Below are positions 51,087 to 60,061 of a DNA stretch of 64,000 nt, in pieces; the first letter of the stretch is position 1, and each line of letters begins with the position of its first letter. The translations under genes were made by a program, and so were the position numbers. Location of the stretch: assembly GCF_900116375.1 (NCBI RefSeq), contig NZ_UETB01000001.1, forward strand, positions 186,001 to 250,000, read 5' to 3'. Source of the stretch: Georgenia satyanarayanai. Its GTDB lineage: Bacteria; Actinomycetota; Actinomycetes; Actinomycetales; Actinomycetaceae. Below the pieces are notes generated by a model. The model did no database searches. It was not told the origin of the DNA and was given only the letters and a program-made list of their open reading frames with translations.

Positions 51087-51120
51087 CCACCGTGCGCCCG
51101 GTCTACCGGGCGCACGGTGG
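51087..51120. terminator. Perfect 16-bp bidirectional terminator
   Basis: CCACCGTGCGCCCGGT (51087-51102) and ACCGGGCGCACGGTGG (51105-51120) with a 2-base apex. It lies between the convergent sigma factor and YnfA genes. Confidence 0.75.
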
Positions 51121-51246
51121 CCTCGAGGGCGCAGGGTGGGGCGGCGGGCAGCCGGCGGGCTGCCGGCCGGCGGGCTGCCGGCCGGCGGGGCGGTGGGTGG
51201 CCGGCGGCGGGCAGCCAGCGGGGCGGCGCGCTGGCCGGCGGCGGGC
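51121..51246. repeat. GC-rich tandem-repeat spacer
   Basis: The rest of the 300-bp gap is almost only G and C. It contains two exact copies of GGCGGGCTGCCGGCC (51154-51168 and 51169-51183) and further variants of GCCGGCGGG. No gene is supported. Confidence 0.6.
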
Positions 51247-51585
51247 TCAGGCGGCGGGGCGAGGCGCGTACATGATGACGGCGACGCCGGCGAGGCACAG
51301 GAGCGCGCCGGTGACGTCCCAGCGGTCGGGCCGGAAGCCGTCGACGACCATGCCCCACACGAGCGAGCCGGCGACGAACACCCCGCCGTACGCCGCGAGG
51401 ATCCGGCCGAAGTTCGCGTCCGGCTGCAGGGCGGCGAAGAAGCCGTAGATGCCCAGCGCCACGACCCCCGCGCCGATCCACACCCATCCACGGTGCTCGC
51501 GCACCCCCTGCCAGATGAGCCAGGCGCCGCCGATCTCGAAGAGCGCCGCCCCGCCGAAGAGCGCGACCGAGCGCAGGACGTCCAC
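51247..51585 (-). CDS. YnfA/UPF0060-family membrane protein
   Basis: A 112-residue protein with four hydrophobic helices and the family motifs [16 protein letters not shown] and [25 protein letters not shown]0060 members are small multidrug-resistance-like proteins with unknown substrate. GTG 51585 is used because the frame is closed to earlier starts by the SMP-30 stop four bases away, so the two are co-transcribed. Confidence 0.9.
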   Translation of the reverse strand: MDVLRSVALFGGAALFEIGGAWLIWQGVREHRGWVWIGAGVVALGIYGFFAALQPDANFGRILAAYGGVFVAGSLVWGMVVDGFRPDRWDVTGALLCLAGVAVIMYAPRPAA

Positions 51586-51589
51586 CGGC

Positions 51590-52435
51590 TCAGCCCGCGA
51601 AGGGCAGGACCGGCAGCCCGGGCACGTCCACCGCGGTCGCGTACACGGCGCCCGCGCCCGGGGTGTCGTCGCCCTCGCGCGAGGTGGTGACGAAGAGGTC
51701 GGTGAGGCCGGGGCCGCCGAGCGTGCACGCGGTGACACCCGGGACCGGGACCTCGACGGTCTCGAGGAGCTCACCGTCCGGGGAGTAGCGGCGCACCTGT
51801 CCGGCGCCGTTGACGGCCACCCACAGCGCGCCCTGGGAGTCGATCACCAGGCCGTCGGGCACACCGCCGTCGTCGTCGTCGAAGGTGACGAGGGGGCGGC
51901 GCTCGCCCAGCACCCCGCCGTCGACGTCGAACACGTCGATGCGGCCGGGGCCGCTGTCGGCGTAGTACGCGCGGGTGTGGTCGGGGGAGAAGCCCAGCCC
52001 GTTGGAGATCGAGACGGGGTCGAGCACCACCTCGGTGCCGCCGTCGGGGGTGACGCGGTAGAGGCGCCCGCCGTCGGGCGAGCCGTCCCAGGCCATCGAG
52101 CCGACGTACAGGCTCCCGTCGGGGGCGGCCCCGCCCTCGTTCATCCGCTCGTTCTCCCGGTCGGTGAGCCGGACCTCGCGGGTGGGGGCGGCGGTGAGGT
52201 CGTCGGCCAGCGCGATCCCCTTCTCCGTGGCGACGACGTAGCCACCGCCGGCGCGCGGGCGCACCATCGCGGCGACCTTCCCCACGGTGATCCGGTCGAC
52301 CTTGCCGTCGTCACGCAGGGTGAGCACCCCGCCGGCGTGCATGTCGACGAAGCGCAGGCCACCCCACTCGAGGGACCACACCGGCCCCTCGCCGTGGAAG
52401 GTGACGACGTCGGTGAGCTGCTCCACGTTTCGCAT
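51590..52435 (-). CDS. SMP-30/gluconolactonase-like protein
   Basis: A 281-residue six-bladed beta-propeller. Metal-site blocks are [11 protein letters not shown] (Glu), [39 protein letters not shown] and [19 protein letters not shown]-30 enzymes hydrolyse sugar lactones such as gluconolactone, so a role in sugar-acid metabolism is plausible. Start 52435. Confidence 0.92.
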   Translation of the reverse strand: MRNVEQLTDVVTFHGEGPVWSLEWGGLRFVDMHAGGVLTLRDDGKVDRITVGKVAAMVRPRAGGGYVVATEKGIALADDLTAAPTREVRLTDRENERMNEGGAAPDGSLYVGSMAWDGSPDGGRLYRVTPDGGTEVVLDPVSISNGLGFSPDHTRAYYADSGPGRIDVFDVDGGVLGERRPLVTFDDDDGGVPDGLVIDSQGALWVAVNGAGQVRRYSPDGELLETVEVPVPGVTACTLGGPGLTDLFVTTSREGDDTPGAGAVYATAVDVPGLPVLPFAG

Positions 52436-52490
52436 GGCGCCAGTCTTGCCGACACCGTCGGCCTTGTCAGGGCGTGCCCGCGGCAGGGGC

Positions 52491-52496
52491 TACCGT
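52491..52496 (+). promoter_or_regulatory. -10 box TACCGT, leaderless start
   Basis: TACCGT ends six bases before GTG 52503 of the MFS gene. Confidence 0.55.
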
Positions 52497-52502
52497 GGCG
52501 CG

Positions 52503-53750
52503 GTGAAGCACCGCCTGCTCGACGTCCGCCCCCTGCGCGTGAGTCCGGCGTACCGGCGGCTGTGGGTGGGGACCTCGCTCTCGGCGGTGGGCGGGCAGAT
52601 CGCGTCGGTCGCCGTGCTGTTCCAGGTGTGGGAGATGACGCACAGCCCGGTGTGGACCGGCGCGGTGGGGCTGGCGCGGGCCGTGCCGCTCGTCCTGCTC
52701 GGGCTCGTGGGCGGGGCGCTCGCCGACGCCGTCGACCGCCGCTCGCTCGTGCGCTGGACGATGCTGGCCCAGCTCGTCGCCGCGCTCGGCCTCGCGGCCC
52801 AGGCGCTGCTCGACGTGGGGTCGCTCGGGCTCCTGCTCCTCCTCGTCGCCACCCAGGCGGGCTTCGGTGCGCTCGGCGCCCCGGCGCAGCGGACCTTCCC
52901 GGTCCGGCTGCTCGGCCGCGAGCTCGTCGCCTCCGGGATCGCGCTCCAGCACCTGAGCTTCCAGGCCGCGATGCTCGTCGGGCCGGCGCTCGCGGGCCTC
53001 GTCCTCGGGCAGTGGGGGCTCACCCCCGCCTACCTCGTCCAGGCGGTCGCGTCCCTCGCCGCGCTGTACGCCGTGGTCCGGCTGCCCGCCATGCCGCCCA
53101 CCGGGGCCCCGAGCGGACGCGGGCCGCGCGCCGTCGTCGAGGGGATGCGCTACATCAGGCGCAGCCGGGTGGTGAGCGGGCTGTACGTCACCGACCTCGT
53201 CGCGACGCTGCTCGCGATGCCGATCGCGCTGTTCCCCGTCATCAACGAGGAGCGCTTCGGCGGCGACCCGGAGACGCTGGGGCTCTTCCTCAGCGCCGTC
53301 GCGGTCGGTGGCGTGCTCGCCGGCTTCGCCTCGGGCACCGTCACGCGCTCCGACCGGCCCGGCGCCGTCCAGCTCTGGGCGGCCGGGACGTGGGGAGCGG
53401 CGCTGGCCGTCTTCGGCCTGGTGGGGCCGCTGTGGCTGGCGCTGGCGGCGCTCGTCCTCGCCGGTGCGGCGGACACGGTCTCGGTGATCTCGCGCGGCGC
53501 CGCCGTCCAGCTCGCCACGCCCGACAGCCACCGCGGCCGGGTGACCTCGGTCGAGCACGTCATCGGCGTGGCCGGGCCGGAGATCGGCAACTTCCGTGCC
53601 GGCGTCGTCGCCGGCGCCACGAGCGCCGCCTTCGCGGCCACCTCCGGCGGGCTGGCCTGCCTCGTGGGGATCGTCGTCGTCGCCGCGACCAACCGGGAGC
53701 TGCGCCGCTTCCGCATCAGCCGCGACATCCCCGACCCCGACGACGCGTAG
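52503..53750 (+). CDS. MFS transporter (EntS/enterobactin-exporter-like)
   Basis: A 415-residue protein with about twelve hydrophobic helices. The loop 2-3 motif is LADAVDRRSLVRWTM, and ...GAPAQRTFPVRLL plus VTRSDRPGAVQL fit the EntS-like MFS3 group. Such transporters export siderophores or drugs. GTG 52503 is consistent with a leaderless message; substrate unknown. Confidence 0.9.
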   Translation: MKHRLLDVRPLRVSPAYRRLWVGTSLSAVGGQIASVAVLFQVWEMTHSPVWTGAVGLARAVPLVLLGLVGGALADAVDRRSLVRWTMLAQLVAALGLAAQALLDVGSLGLLLLLVATQAGFGALGAPAQRTFPVRLLGRELVASGIALQHLSFQAAMLVGPALAGLVLGQWGLTPAYLVQAVASLAALYAVVRLPAMPPTGAPSGRGPRAVVEGMRYIRRSRVVSGLYVTDLVATLLAMPIALFPVINEERFGGDPETLGLFLSAVAVGGVLAGFASGTVTRSDRPGAVQLWAAGTWGAALAVFGLVGPLWLALAALVLAGAADTVSVISRGAAVQLATPDSHRGRVTSVEHVIGVAGPEIGNFRAGVVAGATSAAFAATSGGLACLVGIVVVAATNRELRRFRISRDIPDPDDA

Positions 53751-53780
53751 CCGGCCCGGCCTGCCCCGGGTCCGCGCGCC

Positions 53781-53786
53781 TACGAT
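53781..53786 (+). promoter_or_regulatory. -10 box TACGAT, leaderless start
   Basis: TACGAT ends six bases before ATG 53793. Confidence 0.55.
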
Positions 53787-53792
53787 CGGGGG

Positions 53793-54404
53793 ATGAGCGG
53801 CGAGACCCTCGAGATCGACACGGCGCACGGGCCGGCACGGGTGCACCTGCATCCCGGGACCCGCGGCCTGCTCGTGCTCGGCCACGGCGCAGGCGGCGGG
53901 GTCCAGGCCCCGGACCTGCGCACCGCCACGGCCGTCGCGGGCGAGCTGGGCTGGGGAGTCGCGCTCGTCGAGCAGCCCTACCGGGTGGCCGGTCGCCGCG
54001 CGCCCGCACCCGCGACGCAGCTCGACGCGGCGTGGACCGCCGTCGTCCACCGGCTGCGCGCCGGCCCGGGTGCCGGGCTGCCGCTCGTCCTGGGGGGACG
54101 GTCCTCGGGCGCGCGGGTCGCGTGCCGCACGGCCCGCTCGCTCGGCGCCGTCGGCGTCCTGTGCCTGGCCTTCCCGCTCCAGCCGCCGGGCAAGGCCGAG
54201 CGGCCCAGCCGGCTGCCCGAGCTCGAGGGCGCGGGCGTGCCCACCCTCGTGGTCCAGGGGGAGTGGGACGCCTTCGGGATGCCGCCGGAGGGGCCCGGGC
54301 GGAGCGTCGTCGTCGTCGCGGGCGACCACAGCCTGAAGAAGGACCAGCCCGCCATCGGAGCGGCCGTCCGGGCGTGGTTGGCGGGGCTCACGCCGTCGTC
54401 GTGA
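53793..54404 (+). CDS. Alpha/beta hydrolase, TEX30/KANL3 family
   Basis: A 203-residue alpha/beta hydrolase. LVLGHGAGGG forms the oxyanion hole, the nucleophile Ser lies in GGRSSGARVA, the Asp in VQGEWDAFG and the His in GDHSLKK. Short size and motifs match the dienelactone-hydrolase-like KANL3/TEX30 group; physiological substrate unknown. Confidence 0.88.
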   Translation: MSGETLEIDTAHGPARVHLHPGTRGLLVLGHGAGGGVQAPDLRTATAVAGELGWGVALVEQPYRVAGRRAPAPATQLDAAWTAVVHRLRAGPGAGLPLVLGGRSSGARVACRTARSLGAVGVLCLAFPLQPPGKAERPSRLPELEGAGVPTLVVQGEWDAFGMPPEGPGRSVVVVAGDHSLKKDQPAIGAAVRAWLAGLTPSS

Positions 54405-54462
54405 GATGCCCGCTCGCCCGAGCCGGGTGAGACTCGTCGGGAAGCCGACGGAAGGACGTGCC

Positions 54463-55131
54463 ATGCCCATCCACGTGGAGCCCGGGACGATCGTGCTGTA
54501 CTCCGACGTCGCCTGCGGGTGGGCCACCCTGGCCCTGCACCGTTTCTACGCGGCCCGCGCCGAGGCGGGTCTGGAGGACGAGGTCCGGGTGGACCACCGC
54601 CTGTTCCTCCTCGAGGACGTCAACGCCTCCCCGCTGCCGCTCGACTTCGTCTCCGGTGAGATCCCCGTCTTCGCCGGGCTCGCCCCGGACTTCGGCTACC
54701 AGCAGTGGCAGGGCAAGGAGTCGGAGTGGCCCGTCACCACCCTGCTCGCCAACGAGGCCGTCCACGCCGCGAAGGCGCAGGGCCTCGCCGCCTCGGAGGA
54801 GCTCGACCTCGCGCTGCGCAGGGCGCTGTTCGCCGAGAGCCGCACGGTGAGCATGCTCCACGAGATCCTCGCCGTCGCCGAGTCCTGCCCCTCCGTCGAC
54901 ACCGGCGCGCTGCGGGAGGCGCTCGACGACGGCCGCGCGCGCGGGCCGATGATGCGTGACTACCGCACCCACCGCGAGGACGTCCAGGGCAGCCCGCACG
55001 TCTTCCTCGCCGACGGCTCCGACGTCCACAACCCCGGCATCGAGTTCCACCTCGAGGACGAGGTGCCCGTCATCGACAGCGACGACCCCGACGCCATGGC
55101 CGCGCTCGTGCGGCGCGCCGCCGGCCACTGA
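54463..55131 (+). CDS. DsbA-family thioredoxin-fold protein with a single active-site cysteine
   Basis: A 222-residue DsbA/FrnE-like protein with GTIVLYSDVACGWATLALH at the active site, a helical insertion (about 60-150) and cis-Pro loop VQGSPHVFL. The usual CPWC is CGWA, so it cannot form the intramolecular disulfide. It may act as an isomerase or GST-like enzyme. No signal peptide, so it is cytoplasmic. ATG 54463 follows GGAAGGAC. It is 32 bp before the F420-type gene. Confidence 0.88.
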   Translation: MPIHVEPGTIVLYSDVACGWATLALHRFYAARAEAGLEDEVRVDHRLFLLEDVNASPLPLDFVSGEIPVFAGLAPDFGYQQWQGKESEWPVTTLLANEAVHAAKAQGLAASEELDLALRRALFAESRTVSMLHEILAVAESCPSVDTGALREALDDGRARGPMMRDYRTHREDVQGSPHVFLADGSDVHNPGIEFHLEDEVPVIDSDDPDAMAALVRRAAGH

Positions 55132-55163
55132 CCACCCCGACCAGCTCACCAGGGAGACCCACC

Positions 55164-56117
55164 ATGAAGCTCGGCTACAAGCTCGCTGCGGAGGCCTACG
55201 GGCCGCAGGAGCTCATCCGCCAGGCCGTCCGCGCCGAGGAGGTCGGCTACGACTTCGTCGAGATCAGCGACCACTACCACCCCTGGCTCGACAACCAGGG
55301 CCACAGCCCCTTCGCGTGGTCGGTCCTCGCCGCCATCGCCGCGCGCACCGAGCGCATCGGCCTCGTCACCGGCGTCACCTGCCCGACCTTCCGCTACCAC
55401 CCGGCGATCATCGCGCAGGCCGCGGCGACGACGGCGCTCATCTCCGGTGGCCGGTTCACCCTGGGCGTGGGCTCGGGGGAGCGGCTCAACGAGCACGTCG
55501 TCGGCAAGCCGTGGCCCTCGGCCACGGAGCGCCAGGCCATGCTGCGCGAGGCGCTGGAGATCATTCGGCTGCTGTGGCAGGGCGGCTACCAGAGCTACGA
55601 CGGGCGCTACCTCCAGCTCGAGGACGCGCGCGTCTTCGACCTCCCTGAGGAGCTGCCGCGCATCGCGGTCGCCGGCGGTGGGCCGCAGGCGGCGCGGCTG
55701 GCCGGCGAGCTCGGCGACGGGCTCTTCGCGACCGACCCCGACGCCTCCCTCATCGAGGCCTTCCGCGGCGCCGGTGGGAACGGCCCGCTCTACGCCGAGG
55801 CGCCGCTCGCCTACGCCGCCACCGAGGAGGAGGCGGCCGCGCACGCCCTGGAGACCAGCCGCTGGGCGCTGACCGGCTGGAAGGTGATGTCCGAGCTGCC
55901 CAACCCGGTGAACTTCGACGCCGCCACGGCCACCGTGCGCGAGGAGGACGTCAAGGAGCAGTTCGCCTGCGGCCCCGACGTCGAGCGGCACCTCGCGACG
56001 ATCCGGCAGTTCACCGACGCGGGCTTCGACCACGTCGTCACGATGAACGTCGGCCCGGACGCGGACGCGTTCCTCGACTTCTTCGGCTCCGAGCTGCGGC
56101 CTCGGCTGGTCGGCTGA
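55164..56117 (+). CDS. F420-dependent oxidoreductase of the luciferase-like family
   Basis: A 317-residue LLM-class enzyme closest in pattern to F420-dependent glucose-6-phosphate dehydrogenase: FVEISDHYHPWLDNQGHSPF, TGVTCPTFRYHPAIIAQAAA, GVGSGERLNEHVVG and VAGGGPQAARLAGELGDG. F420 use is inferred from family; the exact substrate may differ. Likely co-transcribed with the DsbA-like gene. The stop codon lies inside an outer arm of a large inverted repeat. Confidence 0.9.
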   Translation: MKLGYKLAAEAYGPQELIRQAVRAEEVGYDFVEISDHYHPWLDNQGHSPFAWSVLAAIAARTERIGLVTGVTCPTFRYHPAIIAQAAATTALISGGRFTLGVGSGERLNEHVVGKPWPSATERQAMLREALEIIRLLWQGGYQSYDGRYLQLEDARVFDLPEELPRIAVAGGGPQAARLAGELGDGLFATDPDASLIEAFRGAGGNGPLYAEAPLAYAATEEEAAAHALETSRWALTGWKVMSELPNPVNFDAATATVREEDVKEQFACGPDVERHLATIRQFTDAGFDHVVTMNVGPDADAFLDFFGSELRPRLVG

Positions 56118-56259
56118 GACGGCTCCGGCGAGTGCTGCTGTCCTGCACCGACGTCCCGCCAGGACCCGCCTGAGCGACAGCTGTCTCGGCGTGTCGCGCG
56201 CGTGTCGCGGACGTCGGTGCAGCTCAGCGGCACACCTGCCGACGGACCTGAGCCGTCTC
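56116..56259. repeat. Large nested inverted repeat between convergent genes
   Basis: Outer arms GAGACGGCTC (56116-56125) and GAGCCGTCTC (56250-56259), inner arms CTGCACCGACGTCC (56143-56156) and GGACGTCGGTGCAG (56209-56222), and a central palindrome GACAGCTGTC (56176-56185) share one axis. The folded RNA or cruciform would be ~144 bases. It separates the F420-type gene and the Stealth gene. Confidence 0.8.
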
Positions 56260-56321
56260 GCGCGACGGCGGCGAGGACCGGTCCGGCAGGCGACCGAGGG
56301 CCCCCGGACGTCGGGGCCGGG

Positions 56322-58166
56322 CTAGGCGACCCGCGCCGTCGTCAGCGGGTGCTCGAGCGGGGAGCCGCCGCTCACGGGCAGCTCGAAGGTGCTCGGCACC
56401 GGGTAGTACCTCGCGAGGAAGTCACCGAGGAGCTCGGCGCGCCCGTCCTCGCCGACGGCGGGGGAGTCGTTGAGGCAGAAGACGTCGAGCTCCCGTCGGC
56501 GCAGCATCCGGCGCAGCCGGGCCGCGGCACGAGGGTGCGCGAGATCGAGGTAGAGGTAGGCCAGGCGACCTGGCACCGCCCTGCCGAGGGCGTAGGCGTA
56601 GTAGTGGTGCAGCGCCGAGCTGATCGACAGGTCGTCCGGGTGGCGGAAGGTGGACGCGGCCACCCGGGCGAACTGGTCCGGGTGTGCGGCCTCCATCTGG
56701 TGGAGCACCGAGCGCAGCTGCGGGTGGGGAGTGTGCTGGAACAGGTGGGTCACCCGCCGCCCGAAGACCTCGTCAACGAGGGCGCGGTTGTTCTTGGCGG
56801 CGCTCGTCACGGGCGAGTCGTCCGCGCGGTGCCCGCGGGCGTCCATGAGGGCGGATGACGTGAAGAACTTCGCCAGCCCGTTGCTGTGGAAGAACAGGCT
56901 CGGGGTGACGGGCCGGCCGAAGAACACGTCGTCGTTGAGGTAGAGGTACTGCTCGGCGAGGCCGGGGACGTGGTGCAGCTGGGACTCGATGGCGTGGGAG
57001 TTGAACACGGGCAGCACACCCGGGTCGGTGAAGATGTCGCGGTGGTCCACGACGCGCACCCGAGGGTGGCCGGTGTCGAGCCAGTCCGGCACCTGCCCGG
57101 CCGTGACGATGTGGACGCGGCGCACCCACGGGGCGAACGTCTCGAGGGAGCGCAGCGAGTAGCGCAGCTCGTCCTGGGAGCGGAACCGCGACGCGTGCGT
57201 CGCCTCGGCCGTGTGGCGCTGGTCGGCGGGCACGCCCAGGGCGGCGAGGCGCCCGGCGTTCCACACCGGGTCCTCACCGTCGACCCACGTGTAGACGACG
57301 TCGACCGGGACTGCGGCGTCGAACAGGTGGGGCAGCGGGCCGACCTCGACGGAGCCGCGCACGGCCGCCTCCCGCCACTGCGCAGGGGTCAGCTGGGTGG
57401 TCCAGGCCTGGCGGCGTGGCGCGACGAGGGTGCCCTCGGTCTCCGAGGGAAGCTCGCCGGGTCCGGTGGGCGTGGACGGCACCTGCGGCCACGTCTCGAC
57501 GTCGACGCCCACCTCGGCCCCCAGGAGCGCGCCCGCCGGGCCGGGGGCCGCGCGGAAGACCCGGAACCCGTCGCGGGCGGCCACGGCCCGGGCGAGGCGA
57601 CTCGCCGTCAGACCGCGGGGACGTGCCGTGCGGGTGTCGAGCGGGACCACCCGCCAGGTGCGGTCCAGGCCGTCGGCGAGAGCGGCGGCCGCCCGGGCCC
57701 GGTCGACGCGGCGGACGACGACGGCGGCCGGCTTGCCGGCACCCGCGGGCATGACGGTCGCGCGGACCCCGGCGTCGCGCAGCGCGGTGAGGACCTGGTT
57801 GCGGCGTGCGGCCTCCTCGACAGCGTGGTCGGCGACGACGGCCGTCCCGCATCCCCGCGCCTCCGCAGGGGTGAGGGGGCGGGCATGGAGGTCCGCACCG
57901 GGCCGGCGCCCGAGCGACTGCCTCCGCGCGACCGTGCGGGCGAGCCCTGCGCTCAGGCGGCGCGGGAGGGCGGAGACCACGCGGCTGCCGAGCACCGAGG
58001 CCCGGTCACGCGCACGCTGCCGGCGCGAGACGGTGTCCCGGTAGAGCAGCAGCTCGTTGCCCACGGCGTCCACCGTGTGCTTGAGCTCGTGGGCGTCGGG
58101 TCGGCCGTGGTCCACCACGACGAAGGACGGGTCGAAGCCGGCGAGCGCTCGGGTACGTCGGGGCAC
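56322..58166 (-). CDS. Stealth-family sugar-phosphate transferase
   Basis: A 614-residue protein. Stealth CR1 DVVYTWVDGEDPVW lies near residue 288, CR2 FRSQDELRYSLRSLETFAPWVRR..YLYLNDDVFFGRP near 325-420, then CR3 (FQHTPHPQLRSVLHQME) and CR4 (FCLNDSPAVGE). Members transfer hexose-1-phosphate to build capsule or teichoic-type phosphodiester polymers. A ~280-residue N-terminal region is less conserved. GTG 58166 follows GAGAGG. No other capsule gene is nearby, so the polymer is unknown. Confidence 0.92.
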   Translation of the reverse strand: MPRRTRALAGFDPSFVVVDHGRPDAHELKHTVDAVGNELLLYRDTVSRRQRARDRASVLGSRVVSALPRRLSAGLARTVARRQSLGRRPGADLHARPLTPAEARGCGTAVVADHAVEEAARRNQVLTALRDAGVRATVMPAGAGKPAAVVVRRVDRARAAAALADGLDRTWRVVPLDTRTARPRGLTASRLARAVAARDGFRVFRAAPGPAGALLGAEVGVDVETWPQVPSTPTGPGELPSETEGTLVAPRRQAWTTQLTPAQWREAAVRGSVEVGPLPHLFDAAVPVDVVYTWVDGEDPVWNAGRLAALGVPADQRHTAEATHASRFRSQDELRYSLRSLETFAPWVRRVHIVTAGQVPDWLDTGHPRVRVVDHRDIFTDPGVLPVFNSHAIESQLHHVPGLAEQYLYLNDDVFFGRPVTPSLFFHSNGLAKFFTSSALMDARGHRADDSPVTSAAKNNRALVDEVFGRRVTHLFQHTPHPQLRSVLHQMEAAHPDQFARVAASTFRHPDDLSISSALHHYYAYALGRAVPGRLAYLYLDLAHPRAAARLRRMLRRRELDVFCLNDSPAVGEDGRAELLGDFLARYYPVPSTFELPVSGGSPLEHPLTTARVA

Positions 58167-58490
58167 AGGAACCGCCTCTCGTGTTGTCGGTGCGTGCGGT
58201 GAGCGACGCCTGTCGTCGGCGCGTGCTCCAACCGCGACGCGGCGGGGCTGGGCGGCGGGTTCGTGAGGACACGCAGAGTGGTCCGCGCGCTGGGTCGCGC
58301 AGCGGGTCGGCACCGTGCCGGCCGTCGCCGGCACCTGCCGGCGGGAAGAAGGTTGTCAGTATAGACCCAAGGGTTGGTCAACCGGTGGTCGAGCCGAGCC
58401 CGGCCACCCTGCCATGACGTGGCGCGCGCTGCCCTTAGGCTGTGTGGCGGGCCTGGAGGCCCGGCCGGTCAGTCGTGGAATGGGTGAGGC
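58167..58490. other. 324-bp non-coding region between divergent genes
   Basis: No gene is supported. It contains the promoter region of the cytochrome-like gene (58414-58441) and a TTGGTCAA / TTGACCAA palindromic core at about 58373-58380 next to TATAGAC, which may be part of a Stealth-gene promoter or operator. Confidence 0.45.
58414..58441 (+). promoter_or_regulatory. Likely promoter of the cytochrome b561-like gene
   Basis: ATGACG (58414-58419), 16-base spacer, TAGGCT (58436-58441), 50 bases upstream of the start codon. Confidence 0.5.
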
Positions 58491-59390
58491 ATGTCGTCGA
58501 AGGGTGCTGCGCGCAGCCGGGGTCAGCAGCTGGCGTGGATGGTTCCGGCGGCACTGGCGGCGCTCGTCGTCGTCGTGCTCGTCGCCCGGTGGCTGCGCGA
58601 GGTGCCGGCCGTGGCCGGCTTCGTCAACGACTACCCGGGCACCACCGAGCTGCCGGAGACGGCGCCGGTCGGGCTGCCCGCCTGGGTCGGCTGGCAGCAC
58701 TTCCTCAACGCCTTCCTCCTCGTCTTCATCGTCCGCAGCGGCTGGCTCATCCGCACCACCCAGCGTCCCAAGGGCCACTGGCAGCCGCGCAGGGCGGGCC
58801 GCGGGAGGAAGCCCGTGCGCATCAGCCTCAACCTGTGGCTGCACCTGGCCGCGGACGCCCTGTGGGTGCTCAACGGCCTCGTCTTCGCCGTCCTCATCGT
58901 CGTCACCGGCCACTGGATGCGCCTGGTGCCGACGAGCTGGGACGTCTTCCCCCACGCCCTGTCCGTCGCGCTCCAGTACCTGTCCCTGGACTGGCCCACG
59001 CACGGCAGCTGGGTGAACTACAACGCGCTGCAGGTGCTGTCCTACTTCCTCACGGTCTTCGTCGCGGCGCCCCTGGCCCTCGTCACCGGGCTGCGGATGT
59101 CACCGGTGTGGCCGGCGAGCTGGCGCTTCGTGCCGATGAGCCTGGCCCGGGCGCTGCACTTCCCGCTGATGGTCTACTTCGTCGCGTTCACCGTCGTCCA
59201 CGTCACCCTCGTGCTGGCCACGGACGCGCAGGGCAACCTGAACCACATGTTCGCCGCGCGCAACGACGGCAGCTGGCTGGGCCTGATCTACTTCGGTGTC
59301 GCGCTCGCGCTCATGGTGGCCGCGTGGGTGGTGGCCAAGCCCGTCTTCACCCAGCCGGTGGCCGCGCTCACCGGGAAGGTCACCCGGTAG
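58491..59390 (+). CDS. Cytochrome b/b561-like membrane protein
   Basis: A 299-residue protein with about five helices. WVGWQHFLNAFLLVFIVRSGW, WLHLAADALWVLNG, VTGHWMRL and ALHFPLMVYFVAFTVVHVTLV supply His residues spaced like the two haem b ligands pairs of prokaryotic cytochrome b561 (PF01292). It would pass electrons at the membrane; partner unknown. Ribosome-binding site GGTGAGG. The 3' end overlaps the convergent VOC gene by 11 bp. Confidence 0.85.
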   Translation: MSSKGAARSRGQQLAWMVPAALAALVVVVLVARWLREVPAVAGFVNDYPGTTELPETAPVGLPAWVGWQHFLNAFLLVFIVRSGWLIRTTQRPKGHWQPRRAGRGRKPVRISLNLWLHLAADALWVLNGLVFAVLIVVTGHWMRLVPTSWDVFPHALSVALQYLSLDWPTHGSWVNYNALQVLSYFLTVFVAAPLALVTGLRMSPVWPASWRFVPMSLARALHFPLMVYFVAFTVVHVTLVLATDAQGNLNHMFAARNDGSWLGLIYFGVALALMVAAWVVAKPVFTQPVAALTGKVTR

Positions 59391-60027
59391 CGAGGACCAC
59401 CCGGCCGCGCGGGGTCTGCAGGACAGCCCGCAGGGCGGCCCTCGGCCCGGCGGTCACCGGCAGCGGCGCACCGAGCACCGCGAGCATGCGCGTCGCTGCT
59501 GCGGGATCGGGCGCCTCTGCCGCGAGCTCGAGCAGGGTGACCGCGGGCAGGTCGGCCTGGGCGGGGTGCGGCGTGTCCCGCCAGTCGATGAGGAAGGGGC
59601 GGATGCCGCCGGTGCCGGGTGTCATCCGCCAGCGCAGCAGCCGCCCGTCCGGGGTCGTGCGCTCGGTCGCCCTGACCTCGCCGACGTCCACGCCGGCGGC
59701 CGCGGCCTCGCGGACCGTGCGGTCCAGGTCGTTGGGGCGCACGGCCCACGTGTGCAGCGACGGCTCACGGACGTGACCGACGCCGAGGCCCACCCGGTCC
59801 GCGGGCAGGTCCTGCTCCGGGTCGGGACCGATGACCTCGAGGTAGGTGCGGCGCGGGCCGGTCGTGCCCGGCACGTCGAGGGTGAGGAGGTGGTTGGCGG
59901 TGCCCAGCCCCGGGTGGGAGCCACCGCGGACGGCCTCCACGCCGGTGAGCTCGGCGAGGTGGGCGACGCCGGTGGCGAGGTCCGGGACGGCCCACAGGAG
60001 GTGGTCGAGGGTGGCGGGAACGGTCAT
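59380..60027 (-). CDS. Glyoxalase-like (VOC, PF13468-type) protein
   Basis: A 215-residue protein. It begins LDHLLWAVPDLATGVAHLAELTGVEAVRGGSHPGLGTANHLL, the signature of the glyoxalase-like-domain-3 family, and continues with YLEVIGPDP and WRMTPGTGGIRPFLIDW. Function unknown. ATG 60027 has GAAGGAGAGC upstream and is divergent from the SDR gene. Confidence 0.88.
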   Translation of the reverse strand: MTVPATLDHLLWAVPDLATGVAHLAELTGVEAVRGGSHPGLGTANHLLTLDVPGTTGPRRTYLEVIGPDPEQDLPADRVGLGVGHVREPSLHTWAVRPNDLDRTVREAAAAGVDVGEVRATERTTPDGRLLRWRMTPGTGGIRPFLIDWRDTPHPAQADLPAVTLLELAAEAPDPAAATRMLAVLGAPLPVTAGPRAALRAVLQTPRGRVVLATG

Positions 60028-60047
60028 GGCTCTCCTTCGGTGGTGCG

Positions 60048-60053
60048 TAGGCT
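60048..60053 (+). promoter_or_regulatory. -10 box TAGGCT, leaderless start
   Basis: TAGGCT ends eight bases before ATG 60062. Confidence 0.5.
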
Positions 60054-60061
60054 GCTCATCG

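Noticed and set aside
51017-51448. Forward open frame in the gap after the sigma factor
   Set aside because: It runs through a perfect terminator and a GC-only tandem repeat and antisense to YnfA; composition is repeats of Gly/Arg/Pro.
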